Assembly: GCA_021819725.1 (NCBI GenBank)
Contig: JAKAQR010000090.1
Coordinates: 1-7,551 of the forward strand
DNA length: 7,551 nucleotides
Reading direction: 5' to 3'
DNA from: Actinomycetes bacterium
Lineage (GTDB): Bacteria; Actinomycetota; Acidimicrobiia; Acidimicrobiales; Acidimicrobiaceae
Position numbers and translations under genes: made by a program. The notes beneath the pieces are model-generated. The model did not search any database, was not told the DNA's origin, and worked only from the letters and a program-made list of their open reading frames with translations. Shown one piece after another: positions 5,335-7,551 of the stretch; the stretch's first letter is position 1, and each line of letters starts with the position of its first letter.

Positions 5335-5370
5335 CCACCGCCTCACCCCGGTTTCGGGGTGAGGCGGTGG
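5335..5370. repeat. Perfect 16-bp hairpin, probable IS1380 end or terminator
   Basis: CCACCGCCTCACCCCG (5335-5350), loop GTTT (5351-5354) and an exact reverse complement (5355-5370) form a very stable GC-rich hairpin. There is no T-run. It lies about 160 bases downstream of the IS1380 transposase stop, just inside the presumed element end. It could act as a terminator that insulates proS from transposase transcription or as part of the transposon end. The perfect pairing is seen; the role is inferred. Confidence 0.6.
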
Positions 5371-5414
5371 CCCTGAGGTCGTGATTGTGTGCCGTAGAGG
5401 TAACCCGTGGCTCT

Positions 5415-5430
5415 GGATCGGAGCCGATCC
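5415..5430. repeat. Short palindrome
   Basis: GGATCGG (5415-5421) and CCGATCC (5424-5430) are perfect inverted repeats with a 2-base centre, in the 3' flank of the IS1380 transposase. The tight centre suggests a protein-binding palindrome rather than an RNA hairpin. Role unknown. Confidence 0.4.
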
Positions 5431-5529
5431 GAGTCGGGACGTGATGGGTTAAAGGTTGGTTTTAGTGTTTCATTTGTGGGAGCGCATGGAGGGTGTTCTT
5501 GTGACCGCGCTTAGAGTCGGGGTAGTTCC

Positions 5530-6375
5530 CTAGATAGGAACTGGTTCAAGTGCCCGAAGGGTGATGAGTGCTCTCATGAAGCTCTTGGCCCATGGCCAAC
5601 GAGCCGGGGTACGAAGCGTGATCTTTCCCGATCGGTTGACAAGGCGTCCCGCGAGAGCGATGAAGTTTCTCCGAAAGCTACGAGCGACGACCATGGATTC
5701 ATTCGGAGTAATCTCACCAAGGTAGCTCACCTGACGGATCAGGTTATGGGCAAGGATTGCATGGGAGAGCCAGGCACTATTGGCATCAAACTTACCAGAG
5801 GGGATGTGTTCTAGTCCTGCCCCCTCCTTTAGATCTTTGATAGAGAGTTCAACTCGTGCTCGGTTCCGATGGAACTGATCTATCTCAACGGCGCAACCCT
5901 TGAGGTCAGTAACGAATCCGAAGTGACGCCAGTTAGGAAAGAGCTCTGCCTGGTCACCAATAAGGCGGGTACGACGGATGATGAGACGTCTGCCCTTATA
6001 GGTAGTCTGGGCTACTTGGGCCTCACCATTGTCGGTATAGTCAATCGGTATCCAAGAATCGGAGTCGATGGCCTCTATCAGGGACTTTATCCCCTTGGCG
6101 TTGGCATGGACCGCCATGGTGTAAGAGATTCCGAGACGTTCTAGTTCCTTTAACGTCGCCTCTGATTGGTACCCGGAGTCAAAGCGGATGGTGATCTTAC
6201 CAGTCGCCCCGGCTCTGCGACACCGAGGGATGAGTTCTTGGACAAAGCGCTTGGTCCCCCTCTGGGTGTTGGCTGAACCCTTTCGCATTCGACCATGGAG
6301 TACCTCACCGGTATCAGAGCGAACCGCGAGGATGGGGTGATAGCCGAGCTTCTTGGTATAGCCATAGGCAGCTCC
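5530..6375 (-). pseudogene. IS1380-family transposase, C-terminal fragment
   Basis: This is the C-terminal two thirds of an IS1380-family DDE transposase (IS4/piggyBac-like fold). The open frame begins GAAYGYTKKLGYHPILAVRS and continues through SDTGEVLHGRMRKGSANTQR and RRAGATGKITIRFDSGYQSE (a catalytic Asp region) to RNRARVELSIKDLKEGAGLE (the catalytic Glu region), ending at TAG (5530-5532). Immediately before GAAYGY is an in-frame TGA at 6376-6378. Codons upstream of it still read IHGITS, matching the xVHGxxKxGAAYGY pattern of relatives, so the TGA looks like a nonsense mutation rather than the edge of homology. Homology is then lost within about 30 bases. The remaining N-terminus (about 120 residues or more, including the first catalytic Asp) is missing or lies beyond the IS1595 element inserted at 6445. 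The gene is inactive. Confidence 0.85.
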
Positions 6376-6444
6376 TCAGCTTGTGATACCATGGATATTC
6401 TTGTACTCCTGAAACCACTTTCTTGTAACTTGTGAAAGCCGCTA

Positions 6445-6468
6445 AAGGGATATCCATCTGAGCGGACT
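6445..6468 (+). repeat. Left terminal inverted repeat of the IS1595 element
   Basis: AAGGGATATCCATCTGAGCG followed by GACT matches the reverse complement of 7528-7551 at all 24 positions; identity is lost at the next base inward. The true end may be a base or two inside. Confidence 0.92.
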
Positions 6469-6476
6469 GTTCCTGG

Positions 6477-7516
6477 TCAGGGGGCCGATCTCCAGGGGTG
6501 TTCTGCGTGAGGCCGGTCGAGGGTCGGCGGATGCCCCCGTCTCCACGGCGGCACGGGTGGCACCTTCTTCGACTTCGAGTTGGCGACGAGCTGCCGGTAG
6601 CGCACCGGGTCGTGGTCGACGGCGAGCTCGAGCAGTCGGTAGAAAAGAAGCCCTCGGCTCGTCGAGCGTCGGCGATTGAAGCGGAAGACGAACTCGTTGA
6701 GGTAATTCGGGAGATGAGCTTCGTCAAAGCGACCCTGATGAGTACTCGCGAGCCACCGCTTGGCGAGCGAGGCGACCCGGTGCACACCCGGGAGCACGAC
6801 GTGGGCGGGCTGCCCACTGCGCTTGACGTTGATCGGCTTGTGGACGTAGCGGTCTCGGACGGCTGGCGGATAGCTGGACCAGGCGTCGGTGACGAGCGTC
6901 GATCCCTCTTCGACGTTCTCGGTGACGAAGCCCTCGAGCGAGGCCGCAGACGCGTCGGCGAGCACCGCCATGCGGCACCGACCGAATCCTCGGGGCTCTC
7001 GGAGCTCGACGGCCACGCCGACCAGGACCTTCTTGCCCTTCTGCCGGCCGCCGCGCAGTCCGGGCTCCTCGCCACCGAAGTAGGTCTCGTCGACTTCGAC
7101 GGTGCCGGTGAGCCGGTCGCGCCCGGGACGGACGAGCACCGAGCGGAGCCGGTGCAGCATCGCCCAGGCCGTCTGGTAGGAGCCGAACTCGAGCGTGCGC
7201 TTCAAGCTGAGGGCCAAGACCCGTCCTTCGCCGTCGCGAACTGCCAGCACACCGTGAACCACACCGTGAGCGGCGTTCGGCGCCGGTCGAACAAAGTGCC
7301 AGCCGTCACAGCGGTCCTCTTCGCGCAGCATGCGCACTTGTATCGCCCGTCTGCGACGCGCCAGCCTCCTGGGTTCTGACACCTGGGACAGACGAAACCC
7401 TGGGGCCAGCGTAACCAGTCGAGGTAATCGAGGCAGTCCGCGTCGGTCGCGAACCACGACTGGAACTCGCCAGTCGACCGCGGGTAGTGCACTCCCCCTT
7501 TGAGATGGGCGACCAT
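6477..7516 (-). pseudogene. IS1595-family transposase with one single-base frameshift
   Basis: The gene begins at ATG 7516 (MVAHLKGGVHYPRSTGEFQ). The N-terminal zinc ribbon is intact, with CPRC and CACC followed by KRTAVTAGTLFDRRRTPL and WFTVCWQFATAKDG. At the CCC run at 7220-7222 (GGG on the coding strand) one base is missing; the frame then changes and homology continues as LALSLKRTLEFGSYQTAWAM. The ISXO2-like catalytic domain follows, with VEVDETYFGGEE (first Asp), TLVTDAWSSY (second Asp), GVHRVASLAKRWL and YLNEFVFRFNRRRSTSRG, ending at TGA (6477-6479). With the base restored the protein would be about 346 residues, normal for the family. As the rest of the element is flawless, the frameshift is either very recent or a homopolymer sequencing error. 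A long open frame on the opposite strand over the same DNA is a by-product of high GC. Confidence 0.88.
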
Positions 7517-7527
7517 GGCTCCAACAT

Positions 7528-7551
7528 AGTCCGCTCAGATGGATATCCCTT
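7528..7551 (-). repeat. Right terminal inverted repeat of the IS1595 element
   Basis: This is the perfect partner of 6445-6468. It lies 11 bases upstream of the transposase ATG at 7516, so the transposase promoter must overlap this repeat or lie outside the element. Confidence 0.92.

Larger units (their letters stand above)
5217..5529. other. Intergenic interval between proS and the IS1380 fragment
   Basis: No gene is seen. It holds the proS promoter candidate, a TTAA at 5323-5326 followed by a likely IS1380 end, a perfect 16-bp hairpin (5335-5370), a second palindrome GGATCGG-AG-CCGATCC (5415-5430), and the 3' untranslated tail of the transposase fragment. Confidence 0.6.
6445..7551 (-). 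mobile_element. IS1595-family insertion sequence, complete
   Basis: The element is bounded by perfect 24-bp terminal inverted repeats and contains one transposase gene on the minus strand. It is about 1.1 kb, clearly more GC-rich than the flanking DNA, and appears to be a recent arrival from a high-GC donor. The right repeat ends at the last base of the window, so the target duplication cannot be examined; the eight bases before the left end are AGCCGCTA. It has inserted next to or within the IS1380 transposase remnant. Confidence 0.85.

Noticed and set aside
6314..7075. A 253-codon minus-strand frame overlapping the IS1595 transposase
   Set aside because: It is Ser/Arg/Thr-rich low-complexity translation in an alternative frame of the real transposase and crosses the element end.
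6498..7379. A 293-codon open frame on the plus strand, the longest on that strand
   Set aside because: It is antisense to a clearly homologous IS1595 transposase in GC-rich DNA; its translation is Arg/Glu/Val-rich and resembles no family.
1..7551. CRISPR array, retron, or defence operon
   Set aside because: I found no regularly spaced repeats, no reverse transcriptase motif and no nuclease or helicase genes; the only known-type defence-like module is the toxin-antitoxin pair.

Overview
The window looks like the inner edge of a genomic island or decayed integrative element from a high-to-moderate-GC actinobacterium. The actinobacterial guess rests on a probable leaderless promoter, transposase types common in that phylum, and GC-rich codon use. 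An acidophilic actinobacterium of the Acidimicrobiia type is possible, but nothing here proves it. The last bases are exactly the terminal inverted repeat of an insertion sequence, so the window may be a whole contig broken at a repeat.

Layout, left to right. Positions 9-53 hold only the 3' half of a tRNA-Lys(CTT) gene on the minus strand, cut at the anticodon loop. This is what a tRNA-targeted integration leaves at the distal end of an element, and it places the element to the right. Positions 369-1165 carry a compact TacA/TacT-type toxin-antitoxin operon: a DUF1778 antitoxin overlapped by a GNAT acetyltransferase toxin, with an inverted-repeat operator over a probable leaderless promoter. 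Positions 1166-1682 lack a long ORF but contain, on the minus strand, an unrecognised and apparently decayed coding stretch. Positions 1683-2105 encode an unrecognised small protein.

Positions 2141-3409 are an IS3-family element with orfA intact and orfB broken by two frameshifts. It sits directly against a truncated IS1595-family transposase (3410-3656). Positions 3753-5216 encode a complete prolyl-tRNA synthetase of the archaeal/eukaryal-like class that lacks the bacterial editing insertion. Positions 5217-5529 hold its probable promoter and a perfect 16-bp hairpin. Positions 5530-6375 are a 5'-truncated IS1380-family transposase. Positions 6445-7551 are a complete IS1595-family element with perfect 24-bp terminal inverted repeats, much richer in GC than its surroundings; its transposase has one single-base frameshift.

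The only clearly intact non-transposon genes are the toxin-antitoxin pair and the prolyl-tRNA synthetase, plus the unknown 1683-2105 gene. The first two both concern aminoacyl-tRNA: TacT-type toxins acetylate charged tRNAs, and ProRS makes Pro-tRNA. A functional link is speculation. I see no clearly new multi-gene system. The points most worth following up are the stray ProRS, the tRNA-Lys att scar, the cryptic coding region at 1253-1613 and the orphan gene beside it.
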